Assembly (NCBI GenBank): GCA_902773895.1
Contig: CACYGB010000002.1
Coordinates: 1-61,134, forward strand
From: an uncultured Eubacteriales bacterium
Lineage (GTDB): Bacteria > Bacillota > Clostridia > Christensenellales > Aristaeellaceae
Direction: 5' to 3'
Length of the DNA stretch: 61,134 nt
Positions 26,933-36,086 of this stretch are shown here, piece by piece. How positions within the stretch are numbered: position 1 is the first letter of the stretch; each line of letters begins with the position of its first letter. A program made the position numbers and the translations under genes. Below the pieces are notes generated by a model. It was not told where the DNA came from, did not search any database, and saw only the letters and a list, made by a program, of their open reading frames with translations.

Positions 26933-28138
26933 TCAGCGTTTTTGCATCAGTTTCAGCGCCCGGTCCAGCAATTCATCCGCCACCTGGGTTTTAGGCAGGC
27001 ATGGAAGCGTTTCTTTTTTCTCTGCCGTTACAAAGGTGACGATGTTGGTGTCCACGTCAAACCCGGCGCCCGGGGCGGTCACGTCGTTGGCCACGATCAT
27101 GTCCAGGTTCTTCTTTTTCAGCTTTGCCCCGGCGTTTTTCATCACGTCGTTGGTTTCGGCGGCAAAGCCGATCAGCACCTGGCCGGGCCGCTTGTTTTTT
27201 CCGACGGCAGCCGCCACATCCGGCGTCTGGCGGAAGGAAAGGGTCAGCATCCCGTCGCCCAGCTTCTTGATTTTCTGCTCCGCTACCGTGTCCGGCGTAA
27301 AGTCCGCCGGCGCAGCGGCCTGAATCACGATGTCCGCCTGCGGCGCATGCACCATCATGGCCTGGTACAGGTCCTGAGTGGATACGATATCCACTTTCTC
27401 CACACCCTGCGGCGTTTGCAGCTGGGTCGGCCCCGATACCAAGGTCACCCTGGCCCCGCGCATCTGCGCGGCTCGGGCAATAGCGTAGCCCATTTTGCCG
27501 CTGGAACGGTTAGTGATATAGCGGACAGGATCAATTTTCTCCTGAGTCGGCCCGGCCGTCACCAGAACGGAAAGCCCTTCCAGATCGCGTCTGGGATGCA
27601 GCAGAGCGTCAATGGCCTCGGCAATGGCCGCCGGTTCGCTCATCCGCCCGGCGCCGCTGTCGCCGCAGGCCAGGTAGCCGCCGTCGGGGCCGATGAAGTG
27701 AACGCCGCGCTGTTTCAGCGTTTCCACGTTCCTCTGCGTCGCCGCATTCTCCCACATGCCGGTATTCATGGCCGGGGCAACCAGCACCGGCGCTCGGGTG
27801 GCCAGCACGGTGGTGGACAGCATATCGTCCGCAATACCGCAGGCCATTTTGGCCAGGATATTGGCTGTTGCCGGGGCGATCACAAACAGATCCGCCTTTT
27901 TGGCCAGCGCGACATGCTCCACTTCCCAGGTTTCCGGCCGGGCAAAGGTATCGGTCACCGCCGGATGATTGGACAGCGTTTCAAACGTCAGCGGCGAAAC
28001 GAACTGGCAGGCGTTTTTCGTCAGGATGACGTACACCTGGGCCCCCGCTTTTTTCAGCCGGGACGTCAGGTCGCACGCCTTGTAGGCCGCAATGCCGCCC
28101 GTAACGCCCAGCACGATCTGTTTTCCGTCCAGATTCAT
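26933..28138 (-). CDS. coaBC: Bifunctional phosphopantothenoylcysteine synthetase/decarboxylase
   Basis: CoaBC carries two steps of coenzyme A synthesis. The N-terminal flavin decarboxylase domain (about 1-185) has GGIAAYKACDL and APAMNTGMW. The C-terminal CTP-dependent synthetase domain has TAGPTQEKIDPVRYITNRSS. The 401-residue length is typical. Pantothenate kinase CoaX and the transporter PanT are encoded elsewhere in this window. Confidence 0.95.
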   Translation of the reverse strand: MNLDGKQIVLGVTGGIAAYKACDLTSRLKKAGAQVYVILTKNACQFVSPLTFETLSNHPAVTDTFARPETWEVEHVALAKKADLFVIAPATANILAKMACGIADDMLSTTVLATRAPVLVAPAMNTGMWENAATQRNVETLKQRGVHFIGPDGGYLACGDSGAGRMSEPAAIAEAIDALLHPRRDLEGLSVLVTAGPTQEKIDPVRYITNRSSGKMGYAIARAAQMRGARVTLVSGPTQLQTPQGVEKVDIVSTQDLYQAMMVHAPQADIVIQAAAPADFTPDTVAEQKIKKLGDGMLTLSFRQTPDVAAAVGKNKRPGQVLIGFAAETNDVMKNAGAKLKKKNLDMIVANDVTAPGAGFDVDTNIVTFVTAEKKETLPCLPKTQVADELLDRALKLMQKR

Positions 28139-28143
28139 GGTTT

Positions 28144-28359
28144 TCAGCCTTCTTCGTCTTCCAGGTTGCGGCGGTAAGTCAGCAGGCCCCGGTTGATTTC
28201 ATCCACGGCAATGGAAACCGGCTTCATATCCTTGGGGTCGATCAGGGGCTGCGCGCCGCCCACCAGTTCCCGGGCCCGCTTGGCCGATTCCACCACCAGA
28301 GTATAGCGGCAATCCACTTTTTTGCACAGTTCGTCAATGGCAGGTTTGTTCACAGGCAT
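28144..28359 (-). CDS. rpoZ: RNA polymerase omega subunit
   Basis: The 71-residue protein has the omega pattern CRYTLVVESAKRARELVGG and lies in the conserved gmk-rpoZ-coaBC order. It helps assemble RNA polymerase. Confidence 0.92.
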   Translation of the reverse strand: MPVNKPAIDELCKKVDCRYTLVVESAKRARELVGGAQPLIDPKDMKPVSIAVDEINRGLLTYRRNLEDEEG

Positions 28360-28377
28360 GTTTCTTTTCCTCCTCTA

Positions 28378-28977
28378 TCATTCAACCACGGGAAAATACC
28401 GGGTTGTACGCTGTTTTTCCGCGGCGATGATGCTGGACACCTGGCTGTACGCCAGCTCCAGATCGTCATTCACCACGGCGTATTGGTACAGATGCATCTG
28501 CTCGATTTCGCCCCGGGCGTTGCCCAGACGGCGTTCGATTTCAACAGGGTCATCCGTGTTCCTTGTATGCAGCCGCACGCGAAGCGCGGCGTAGGACGGC
28601 GGCAGGATGAAAATGGAAACGCAGTCCGGGCGCTGCCGCATGACCTCTTTGGCGCCCTGGGGATCAATATCCAGCACCACGTTTTTCCCCTGCTCCATCA
28701 GCTGCTCCACCTGGCTTTTCAGCGTGCCGTAGCGGTGGCCGTGCACGGTAGCATGCTCCAGGAAGGCATCCTGGGCCAGCAGTCGGTCGTATTTTTCTTC
28801 CGTCAGAAAGAAGTAGTGCACCCCTTCGATTTCCGTCTCACGGGGCGCGCGGGTGGTGGCGCTGACGGAAAACGTCAGGCTGGGGTCGTCCGCCAGCAGC
28901 CTTTCGCAGATGGTGCCTTTTCCCGTGCCGGAAGGCCCGGAAATCACGATCAGCATTCCTTTTCTTTCTTCCGTCAT
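28378..28977 (-). CDS. gmk: Guanylate kinase
   Basis: Gmk converts GMP to GDP with ATP. The P-loop GPSGTGKGT, the GMP-binding segment [19 protein letters not shown] and LDIDPQGA are all present. The 199-residue length is normal. It overlaps remA by 4 bases. Confidence 0.96.
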   Translation of the reverse strand: MTEERKGMLIVISGPSGTGKGTICERLLADDPSLTFSVSATTRAPRETEIEGVHYFFLTEEKYDRLLAQDAFLEHATVHGHRYGTLKSQVEQLMEQGKNVVLDIDPQGAKEVMRQRPDCVSIFILPPSYAALRVRLHTRNTDDPVEIERRLGNARGEIEQMHLYQYAVVNDDLELAYSQVSSIIAAEKQRTTRYFPVVE

Positions 28978-29231
28978 TTGTCCTTACCCTCCTCTGTATC
29001 CTGCTGCAGCCGGCCGGCAATGGTTTCCGGCTGCACCGCCGACAGCACCACATGCCCGTCGTCCATCATCAGCACTGCACGGGTACGGCGGCCTGCGGTG
29101 CCGTCCACCAGCCGTCCGGCGTCCCGGGCTTCCTGCACCAGTCTTTTCACCGGCGCGGAGTCGGATGCCACCACTGCGATGATCCGGCCGGCGGCCACCA
29201 TATTGCCAAAGCCGATGTTCAATAGCCTCAT
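28974..29231 (-). CDS. remA: RemA-like DNA-binding regulator (DUF370)
   Basis: The 85-residue protein starts with [19 protein letters not shown], characteristic of RemA, a ring-forming DNA-binding protein that controls matrix genes in Bacillus. The segment [20 protein letters not shown] also fits. It is located between yicC and gmk, as in other Firmicutes. Confidence 0.92.
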   Translation of the reverse strand: MRLLNIGFGNMVAAGRIIAVVASDSAPVKRLVQEARDAGRLVDGTAGRRTRAVLMMDDGHVVLSAVQPETIAGRLQQDTEEGKDK

Positions 29232-29237
29232 GGCTGC

Positions 29238-30122
29238 TCACTCCACATTCTGCACTTGCTCCCGCAGTTTTTCGATTTCGCTTTTGGCCGTCACCACCAG
29301 CCGGGTGATTTCGGCGTCCGACGCTTTGGAGCCGATGGTGTTTACCTCCCGGTTCAATTCCTGCGTCAAAAAGTCCAGCCGCCGCCCGATTTCATCCTTG
29401 GCCGCCAGCGCGGCGCGCATCTGCGCGATGTGGGAAACCAGCCGGGACAGCTCTTCGTCAATGGCGCAGCGGTCGGCCATGATGGCCACTTCCTGGGCCA
29501 GCCGCTGGGGATCGATTTCGCTGACGCCCAGTTCCTTCAATCTGCTTTGCAGCTTATCCCGATAGATCAACGGCACTTTGGGCGCGATCGATTCAATTTC
29601 GCCGCGCAAACGGGCAACCTCGTCCAGGTGCAGCGTCAGATCCTTCTGCAGGGCGTCCCCTTCCTTTTCCCGCATGGCGCAAACATCCTGCAGCGCCAGC
29701 GCGGCGGTGTCGGACAGAAGGGACAATACGGCTTCCTGATCCTCTTCCTTGACCGTCAAAAGCATCACATCCGGCTGCTGCAAAATCCAGTCCACGTTCT
29801 CATCCCGGATGGAGGAACGCTCCCCTCTGACAAGCTGCCGGGCGCTGAGCAGCGCTTCTTTATACTGCATCAGCAGTCCTTCGTCCAGGCGTACTTCCCT
29901 TGCGTCCTGACGCAGGTTCACGTAAGTCACCGACACATCGGCGTGGCCACGGCGAAGCGACGCGCCGATCTGCTTGCGCAAAGCGTCCTCCGCAAAGGAC
30001 AAAGCCCGAGGCAAACGAAAGGAAAGATCCAGAAAACGGTGATTCACCGTTTTGATTTCCACCGTCATTTCGCGGCCGTCCCGGCTGATTTGCCGGCGTC
30101 CATAGCCCGTCATGCTCCGCAC
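29238..30122 (-). CDS. yicC: YicC/YloC family endoribonuclease-like protein
   Basis: The N-terminus RSMTGYGRRQ and the C-terminal KSEIEKLREQVQNVE are family signatures. Homologues in E. coli and Bacillus are reported to be RNases affecting small-RNA turnover. I place the start at GTG 30122 because AGGAGG lies 8 bases upstream, giving 294 residues that begin VRSMTGYG. It is the first gene of the large operon. Confidence 0.92.
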   Translation of the reverse strand: MRSMTGYGRRQISRDGREMTVEIKTVNHRFLDLSFRLPRALSFAEDALRKQIGASLRRGHADVSVTYVNLRQDAREVRLDEGLLMQYKEALLSARQLVRGERSSIRDENVDWILQQPDVMLLTVKEEDQEAVLSLLSDTAALALQDVCAMREKEGDALQKDLTLHLDEVARLRGEIESIAPKVPLIYRDKLQSRLKELGVSEIDPQRLAQEVAIMADRCAIDEELSRLVSHIAQMRAALAAKDEIGRRLDFLTQELNREVNTIGSKASDAEITRLVVTAKSEIEKLREQVQNVE

Positions 30123-30150
30123 AGGCAGCACCTCCTCTTTTAACTGAATA

Positions 30151-30179
30151 ATTATATCACAAAACCCGAAAGCTTGAAA
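30151..30179 (-). promoter_or_regulatory. Probable promoter of the yicC-rsmA operon
   Basis: On the minus strand TATAAT (30151-30156) is preceded by TTTCAA with a 17-bp spacer. The -10 element is perfect and the -35 weak. Confidence 0.55.
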
Positions 30180-30217
30180 GACCAAATTTGGATTTTTCCG
30201 TTTTTGATTTTTCAAAT

Positions 30218-30249
30218 GAAAAAGCCCGGACAAATCTTTCTTGTCCGGA
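30218..30249 (-). terminator. Intrinsic terminator after the small basic protein gene
   Basis: On the minus strand CCGGACAA and TTGTCCGG form an 8-bp stem, followed by CTTTTTC. Confidence 0.8.
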
Positions 30250-30257
30250 CCATTTCG

Positions 30258-30377
30258 TCAGCGGTGGAAAACGGAATGCCAGAATCGGTTTTTCCTGAAC
30301 CACGGGCTTTGCCATCCATTCCTTGCATACGCCCGGAAGGCCGCGTTCCGCCGCAGCACACTGCGTATCCTGTCCAT
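30258..30377 (-). CDS. Small basic protein of 39 residues, unknown function
   Basis: ATG at 30377 follows a near-perfect AAGGAGG ribosome site, and the frame ends just before a strong terminator. The product starts MDRIRSVLRRNAAFRAY and is rich in Arg, Trp and Phe, with a high positive charge and no membrane segment. It lies 43 bases after the MATE gene and may be cotranscribed. The combination of ribosome site and terminator makes a real gene likely. I do not recognise the family. Confidence 0.6.
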   Translation of the reverse strand: MDRIRSVLRRNAAFRAYARNGWQSPWFRKNRFWHSVFHR

Positions 30378-30420
30378 GCTTTTCCTCCTTGGGGGGAAGC
30401 ATGCCCGTACAAACGAATTC

Positions 30421-31866
30421 TTATACCTTTTTGTCCTTCCATTTTCCGCTGGCAAAGCGGGGATAAAAGAAGGCAAACCGCAGAACGATTTCAGCCAGGC
30501 CAAAGATCCACGTTCCCATCAGGTCCAGATGCAGCACATGCACGGCAAAAACCGTCAGCACCGGCCGCACTACGCTGACGCAGATGGTGGCGATCAGCGC
30601 GACATACAGATTATCCCCCGCGCCGCGCAGCGATCCGGACAGCACCACGCTGCTGGTCTGGAAAGGCTGCACCAGCGCCAATACGATCATGGTGCGCGCC
30701 GCGTGGTAAATCACCTGGTCCGCGTCCGGCGTATTCATCCCGATAAACCAGGCGGACAATTGGTAACGGAACGCCAGGATCAAACCGCCCAGCACAATGG
30801 AGATCAGCACGGCGTAGCGCTGGCAGATCTTGCCGTACAGCATGGAAAGATCCGCCCTTTTCCGCCCCAGGTTTTGCCCCACCAGGGCTGTGCCGGCCAC
30901 GCCCAGGCCGTCGCCGAATGTGAACGTGATATTCAGCAGCTGCATGCAGATCTGATGCGCGGCATACATGGTCGTGCCCAGGGAAAACAGGATCCTGGCA
31001 TACACGAAAAAGCCGAAGCGGATGCCCAGCTGCTCAATGGCCGCGTTTCCGCCTACCCGGATGATGGACTGCATGCTTTCTTTTTCAAAACGCCATTTGT
31101 CCCGGATCGACAAATGCAGGTACCCTTTCCGCTTGCCGCCCGCCACCACCGTGGCAAGCGCCATCAGAAATCCAACGAACATGCCAATGACCGACGCGAT
31201 GGCGGCGCCCCGCACTTCCAGCCGCGGAAAGCCCAGGTTGCCGCCGATCATGCAGTAATTGAAGAACACATTAGTCAGGTTGCTGGTCACGTTCACCCAC
31301 ATGGTGATCCTGGTTTTTCCGATGCCGCGCTGGGCGGCGCAAATGCACATCGACAGGGCGTTGATGGGCAGGGCATAGGTCATGATGCGGAAATAATCCA
31401 CCGCATCCTGAAAGATCTGATCCGTCTCTGCGGAATCGCCGCCGGCCAGGCGCATCAGCGGTTCCGCAAACACAATGGCCGCGGCAGCCAGCACCAGGGA
31501 CAGCCCCAGCGCCAGCATCAATGCGTTGCGCAGGGTAGTGTTGGCGTCCTCCTGCCTTTCTTCTCCCTTCCGGCGGGCCACAATGGCCGTAACGCCAACA
31601 TTCAGGGCAAAAAACATGCACAATTGCAGCATACGCGGCTGCGTGGGAAGGCCGACAGAGGATAAAGCGCCGGCGCCCAGATAATTGCCCACCATCATGG
31701 TGTCCACCGAACCGATCAGGCTCATCAGCACCATTTCCACAATGGATGGCAGCGCGATCCGCATCACATCCCGGTAAGCCGTTTTCCCGTCCGGCATATC
31801 CCCCAGCCGGTGTGCGGACGGAACCAGGCTCTCCGGAGCAAAAAACCGTTCAATCAGCCGGTTCAA
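30421..31866 (-). CDS. MATE-family multidrug/sodium antiporter
   Basis: The 481-residue protein has about 12 membrane helices and the MATE pattern: ALPSIVEMVLMSLIGSVDTMMVGNYLGAGALSSVGL near the start, AQRGIGKTRITMW in the middle and SGSLRGAGDN near the end. Such carriers export drugs or metabolites using Na+ or H+. The start is TTG at 31866, 9 bases after AAAGGAG; a much longer upstream reading would run antisense through the neighbouring gene. A promoter lies at 31901-31929. Confidence 0.9.
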   Translation of the reverse strand: MNRLIERFFAPESLVPSAHRLGDMPDGKTAYRDVMRIALPSIVEMVLMSLIGSVDTMMVGNYLGAGALSSVGLPTQPRMLQLCMFFALNVGVTAIVARRKGEERQEDANTTLRNALMLALGLSLVLAAAAIVFAEPLMRLAGGDSAETDQIFQDAVDYFRIMTYALPINALSMCICAAQRGIGKTRITMWVNVTSNLTNVFFNYCMIGGNLGFPRLEVRGAAIASVIGMFVGFLMALATVVAGGKRKGYLHLSIRDKWRFEKESMQSIIRVGGNAAIEQLGIRFGFFVYARILFSLGTTMYAAHQICMQLLNITFTFGDGLGVAGTALVGQNLGRKRADLSMLYGKICQRYAVLISIVLGGLILAFRYQLSAWFIGMNTPDADQVIYHAARTMIVLALVQPFQTSSVVLSGSLRGAGDNLYVALIATICVSVVRPVLTVFAVHVLHLDLMGTWIFGLAEIVLRFAFFYPRFASGKWKDKKV

Positions 31867-31900
31867 AACATTTTTCTCCTTTCGGGAACTCCGCATGGCC

Positions 31901-31929
31901 ATTCTAACATGATTCCCTGATTTTGTAAA
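31901..31929 (-). promoter_or_regulatory. Promoter of the MATE gene
   Basis: On the minus strand TTTACA (31924-31929) and TAGAAT (31901-31906) are 17 bp apart. It is divergent from the next promoter. Confidence 0.7.
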
Positions 31930-31953
31930 TTCTTCCCCTGGGAAAAGTTTGCG

Positions 31954-31982
31954 TTGGCATTTTGCTGTTTTTCCGATATAAT
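31954..31982 (+). promoter_or_regulatory. Promoter of the C39-like gene
   Basis: TTGGCA (31954-31959) and TATAAT (31977-31982) are 17 bp apart. This places transcription start near 31989 and rules out the earlier in-frame TTG start. Confidence 0.8.
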
Positions 31983-32016
31983 AAAGCTGTTCAGGCTGAA
32001 AAGGATGTGTATATTT

Positions 32017-32667
32017 GTGAAACTGACCGGAAAATATAGAATTGTCCCGTTGAACGGGAAAAGGTTTATCCTGTACAACCAGCGCTGCCCGGCATGGACG
32101 CACCCCTATGCCTACCAGGCGGACGGCGGCACGCTCAGCAGCGCCGGCTGCGGTATTTTCTCTCTGCTGCATGCCTCCCAATTCCTGGGCGGAAAGCCCG
32201 GCACCCCGGAAGCGCTGGCTGACTTTTCCTGCAATTGCGGCGGCCGCGGGGATGACGGAACCGATCGTCCCGCGCTGCTGAGCGCCATGCAGCGTCAGGG
32301 GCTGGCGCGGCGTTTGGGGTTTTCCTATGATTTTGACGGGCTTCGAAACGACCGGGATTCCTTGTACCGGCATTTGATAAGCGGCGGCGCTGCCCTGTGC
32401 AATCTTCGCGTCGGCCATATTGTGGCGCTGATCGGCGCCCGGAATGCCGAAGGAGATCGCCAGGTGCTGGCGGTGGATTCCTACAGCGAAAGCGCCGATC
32501 CCCGGGTGCGGGACAATGTGCGGGAATGCATGCCCGGCAGTGAGATCGTGTCCGAAGTGAGAAACAACAGCGGCCTTTCCTGCGGTATACAGCAAAGCAA
32601 CGGCATTTACTGGGCGGATCTGTCCGCCGTGCGGGACTTTAATTTGCTCCATCCCATCCGTCCCTGA
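32017..32667 (+). CDS. C39-like cysteine peptidase-fold protein, apparently cytoplasmic
   Basis: The Cys motif DGGTLSSAGCGIFSLLHASQ, the His motif VGHIVALIG and the Asp in AVDSYSES form a plausible papain-like triad. There is no signal peptide. I chose GTG 32017 because AAAGGA lies 11 bases upstream; an ATG at 32005 abuts the same purines and is the alternative. The region between has several Cys (NCGG). The role is unknown. It is followed 24 bases later by an exported SpoIID/LytB protein and may share its transcript. Confidence 0.65.
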   Translation: MKLTGKYRIVPLNGKRFILYNQRCPAWTHPYAYQADGGTLSSAGCGIFSLLHASQFLGGKPGTPEALADFSCNCGGRGDDGTDRPALLSAMQRQGLARRLGFSYDFDGLRNDRDSLYRHLISGGAALCNLRVGHIVALIGARNAEGDRQVLAVDSYSESADPRVRDNVRECMPGSEIVSEVRNNSGLSCGIQQSNGIYWADLSAVRDFNLLHPIRP

Positions 32668-32691
32668 ATTTGCTTCCAGGAAGGAGATTCT

Positions 32692-34407
32692 ATGAAGAAG
32701 CTGAAAAGAATTTTGATTTTTCTTGCCGTTTTGGTGCTGGCGTTTCCCTTTCTGCCTGCCAGGGCGGAAAAAAACACCGGCGTGGTGCGGGTGCTGCTGA
32801 CCAGGCTGAACCTGGCCGACCGGCTGGAAATCACGTTGGACGGAAGCTACACCCTCAACGGCCTTTCCTTTCAGCGCGGCAGCCGCCTGACGGCACAGCT
32901 CGCCGACGGAACCATCTTTGTGTACTATGAAGGCATGTCCTTTGACGCCGGAAAGGAACTGACGCTGGTCCGCCATGCCGTGAACAGCGGCAAGGAAAAC
33001 GGCCTGCGGTTCAGCGGCGCCTATGAGCTGCATCCCGGCGATCTTGTTCTGTCCGTTCGGGACGGAAAGCTGCGCGCCGTGCTTCACGCCCCGGTGGAGG
33101 AATACCTGCTGGGCGTGGTTCCCTATGAAATGAGCGATTCCTACCCCCTGGAGGCGCTGAAAGCCCAGGCCGTCGCCGCCCGTACCTATGTGCTGCGAAG
33201 GGCCGACGCCAACAAAAAGCAGGATTACGACGTGGTGGACAACACCAACGACCAGGCGTATTATGGGGTCAAAAAAGAGCACGACAACGCGGCCAAAGCC
33301 GTGCGCGAAACAGCGGGCCTATGCGGCATCTACAAAGGAAGCCTGGCCGACTGCTATTATTCCGCCAGCAACGGCGGTCAAACCGAACTGCCGTCCCACG
33401 TTTGGAGCAAAGGCAACGACGGCTGCTTTGCCATGACGGACGACCCATACGACCTGGAAAACAAGGAGAGCGTCGTCAAAAGCGCCTTTTTCCCGAAATT
33501 CATGGTTTCCAACGAGGAATTGGGCGGCCTGAAAGATACGATTCTCAGCCTCCTGTCCGAATCGGTGGAAGCGCTGGGTTACGACGGGGATATGGAGCAG
33601 ATCCGAGTTACAGGCGTTGAAAACGCCGAAGTGTCATCGCCCATGTTCCAGGATTCCCCGTCCAAAGTCATGACCCTGTTCAGGCTTTCCCTGCGCGTCA
33701 GCGCCAGGCGGCTTGTGGAGCCTGACGACGAGGAGGATATTTCCATTTTTTCATACCCAATCGTTACCACGCCGGAGCCCAGGAAAACGGAGAAAAAGGA
33801 AGTCTGGTCCGACCCGCAGCCGCTGCCGCAGGCGCTGACGGTATCGCTGGATTTGTTCCCTTTGGTGGAAAAAGCGCTGGGCCTGTCCATCAATGCCGGC
33901 AGCAACGAAATCATGTCGGTCCGGGAAACGGACAAAGGCTTCTTCCTGGAATCCAGGCGGTACGGCCACGGCGTCGGCATGAGCCAGCGGGGTGCCCAGC
34001 GAATGGCCGGCGCATATCAATGGACATACAGGCAGATCCTGCGTTTCTATTATCCCGGCATGGAGCTGAAAAAAACGGAGTATTCCTTTACGATGCCGCC
34101 CGCCGTTGCAAGCCGTTTCCTGTCCACGCCTGCGCCCGCGGCTTCCCCCACGCCACGGCCTACCCTGATGCCCGTTTCCGCAACGCCGGGCCCAGGGCAG
34201 TATCTGGTTCGTGTCTCCAATATCGGGGTCAATTCGTACCTGAATTTGCGGGAGCAGCCCAACACCCAGGCCACCGTGCTCCGGCAATTGTATTTCGGCC
34301 AGGATTTGCTGGTAATCAAAGAACTGGGCGAATGGCTGATGGTGCGGACGGACGACGCGGAAGGCTACGTGATGGAGCAGTTTGTGTCCAAAGTGTCAGA
34401 CAAATAA
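32692..34407 (+). CDS. Secreted SpoIID/LytB-domain protein with C-terminal SH3 domain
   Basis: A signal peptide (about 1-25) precedes a SpoIID/LytB domain with VEEYLLGVVPYEMSDSYPLEALKAQAVAARTYV-type motifs (shown in part: EEYLLGVVPYEMS at about 137-149). It ends with YGHGVGMSQRGAQRMA. A Pro/Thr/Ala linker (about 470-505) leads to an SH3-like module ending LVIKELGEWLMVRTDD. SpoIID itself is a lytic transglycosylase acting on denuded glycans. LytB-type relatives act in vegetative cells, so this gene need not be sporulation-related. A terminator follows. Confidence 0.82.
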   Translation: MKKLKRILIFLAVLVLAFPFLPARAEKNTGVVRVLLTRLNLADRLEITLDGSYTLNGLSFQRGSRLTAQLADGTIFVYYEGMSFDAGKELTLVRHAVNSGKENGLRFSGAYELHPGDLVLSVRDGKLRAVLHAPVEEYLLGVVPYEMSDSYPLEALKAQAVAARTYVLRRADANKKQDYDVVDNTNDQAYYGVKKEHDNAAKAVRETAGLCGIYKGSLADCYYSASNGGQTELPSHVWSKGNDGCFAMTDDPYDLENKESVVKSAFFPKFMVSNEELGGLKDTILSLLSESVEALGYDGDMEQIRVTGVENAEVSSPMFQDSPSKVMTLFRLSLRVSARRLVEPDDEEDISIFSYPIVTTPEPRKTEKKEVWSDPQPLPQALTVSLDLFPLVEKALGLSINAGSNEIMSVRETDKGFFLESRRYGHGVGMSQRGAQRMAGAYQWTYRQILRFYYPGMELKKTEYSFTMPPAVASRFLSTPAPAASPTPRPTLMPVSATPGPGQYLVRVSNIGVNSYLNLREQPNTQATVLRQLYFGQDLLVIKELGEWLMVRTDDAEGYVMEQFVSKVSDK

Positions 34408-34412
34408 GAGCC

Positions 34413-34453
34413 GGACGGCGAAAGGATTCCGAAAATCCATCCGCCGTCCTTTC
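34413..34453 (+). terminator. Intrinsic terminator
   Basis: GGACGGCG (34413-34420) pairs with CGCCGTCC (34442-34449), with an inner GGAT/ATCC helix, followed by T-rich sequence. Confidence 0.75.
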
Positions 34454-34533
34454 CTTCGTTTTTCTCAATTCCGGCATTGACATTCATCCCCGGCCGCCTT
34501 ATCATGAAAAGGCGGAAACAAGGAGGTACAGCC

Positions 34534-35064
34534 ATGTATGAGGGGCAATGGGTCCGCCTGCGGGCCATGGACAACAGCGATTTGATGAAACTGCAGGAAT
34601 ACAGCAATGATTTCCGAATAATGCGCAGCGCCAGCGGCGGAATCCTGTACCCATCCACCGTCGATGACGCCGCCCGTTCCATGCAGAAGAACACCAGCTT
34701 TACGTCTGGAGAATATCAATTCGCTGTCGAAGCAAAAACGAACCGGATTCTGATCGGCCAATGCGGCTTTATCCATGTCAATTGGAAAAACCGAACGGGC
34801 GAAATCGCCATCCTGATCGGCGAAAAGGATTACCAGAACAAGGGCTATGGCACAGACGCTGTTCAGGTTCTTTGCTCCTTCGGTTTTAACGAGATGAACC
34901 TGCGCAAAATCAAAGCCACAGTGTTTGATTTCAATACCCCCGCGCTTCGCTGCTACGAAAAATGCGGATTCCGGAAGGAAGGAAGCCTGAAACAGGAAAT
35001 CTACCGGGAAGGCGCTTATCACGACGTGATCCAGCTGTGCCTGTTCCGGCCTACGGAGGAATAA
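34534..35064 (+). CDS. GNAT acetyltransferase, RimJ/RimL-like
   Basis: The 176-residue protein has the GNAT acetyl-CoA motif IGEKDYQNKGYGTDAVQVLC and the RimJ/RimL-like ending FNTPALRCYEKCGFRKEGS. Such enzymes acetylate protein N-termini or small molecules. The start at 34534 follows AGGAGG. It lies 4 bases before prmA and is likely cotranscribed, which would fit a ribosomal-protein target, but that is inference. Confidence 0.8.
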   Translation: MYEGQWVRLRAMDNSDLMKLQEYSNDFRIMRSASGGILYPSTVDDAARSMQKNTSFTSGEYQFAVEAKTNRILIGQCGFIHVNWKNRTGEIAILIGEKDYQNKGYGTDAVQVLCSFGFNEMNLRKIKATVFDFNTPALRCYEKCGFRKEGSLKQEIYREGAYHDVIQLCLFRPTEE

Positions 35065-35068
35065 AAGA

Positions 35069-35992
35069 ATGGACTATACAGAAGTGACCGTTTCCACCAG
35101 CACGCAGGGTTCGGAAATCGTTTCCGATCTGTTGATGCGCCTGGGCGCCGCCGGCACCCAGATCCTGGACAGGGCCGATCTGCCCGATCCCAGCAAGCCC
35201 ACCGCCATGTGGGAACTGATGGATCAATCGGTGATCGACGCCATGCCGGAGGATGTGCAGGTCAAGGCCTGGTTCGATGAAGACGCGCTGAAAAAGGTGC
35301 TGGGCTCTCTGAAAGAGCAATTGTCTCTGCTCTCCAGCCCGGATATGGGCACGCTGGCCGTCACGCTGCAGGGTGTGAAGGAAGAGGACTGGAGTGAAAA
35401 CTGGAAGCAGTATTACAAGCCCTTCCGGCTGGGCGAGCACATGGTCATCAAGCCCACCTGGGAGCCCTGGGACACCCAGGAAGGCGATCTGGTGATTGAA
35501 ATCGACCCCGGTATGGCCTTTGGCACCGGCACCCACGAAACCACAGCCATGTGCGTGGGCCTGATTGAAAAATACTATCACGGCGGCACGCTGCTGGACG
35601 TCGGCACCGGCAGCGGCATCCTGGCCATTGCCGCCGCGCGGCTGGGTGCGCAGGGCATCGTCGCTGTGGATATTGATCCTGATGCTGTAAGGGTAGCCAA
35701 AGAAAATGTGGAACACAACGGCTTAAGCGGCGCCATCGACGTGCGCAAAGGCGATCTTCTGCAAGGCCTGTCCCAGCAGTTTGATTTCGCCGTGGCCAAC
35801 ATCCTGGCGCCGGTAATCTGCATGCTGGCCGCGCCGCTGAAAACGCATTTGCGGCCCGGCGGCATCTTCGTCTGCTCCGGCATCATTGCCGAAGCGGAGC
35901 AGGAAGTGAATGACGCGCTGCTGAAAGCCGGTTACTGCATCGACGAAATCCGTCATCAGGGCGATTGGGCGGCTTTCGCTTGCCACATCTGA
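35069..35992 (+). CDS. prmA: Ribosomal protein L11 methyltransferase
   Basis: PrmA trimethylates ribosomal protein L11. The SAM motif LLDVGTGSGILAIAAARLG, the segment DPGMAFGTGTHETTAMC and the catalytic-site motif VANILAPV are present. The 307-residue length is typical. A bidirectional terminator follows. Confidence 0.94.
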   Translation: MDYTEVTVSTSTQGSEIVSDLLMRLGAAGTQILDRADLPDPSKPTAMWELMDQSVIDAMPEDVQVKAWFDEDALKKVLGSLKEQLSLLSSPDMGTLAVTLQGVKEEDWSENWKQYYKPFRLGEHMVIKPTWEPWDTQEGDLVIEIDPGMAFGTGTHETTAMCVGLIEKYYHGGTLLDVGTGSGILAIAAARLGAQGIVAVDIDPDAVRVAKENVEHNGLSGAIDVRKGDLLQGLSQQFDFAVANILAPVICMLAAPLKTHLRPGGIFVCSGIIAEAEQEVNDALLKAGYCIDEIRHQGDWAAFACHI

Positions 35993-36041
35993 CGCTGCGA
36001 TTGCAAAGCGGCGCAATCCATCTTCTTGGTTTTCCCCATGC

Positions 36042-36079
36042 AAAAAAAACGGCGCAGCCATTCCGCTGCGCCGATTTTT
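36042..36079. terminator. Bidirectional terminator
   Basis: CGGCGCAGC (36050-36058) and GCTGCGCCG (36065-36073) form a perfect 9-bp stem. Eight As precede it and ATTTTTG follows, serving prmA and the convergent PHP gene. Confidence 0.88.
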
Positions 36080-36086
36080 GTTTTCG

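Noticed and set aside
31867-33282. A very long upstream extension of the MATE gene
   Set aside because: It would run antisense through the C39-like and SpoIID genes and their promoter. TTG 31866 has a good ribosome site, and a promoter lies at 31901-31929.
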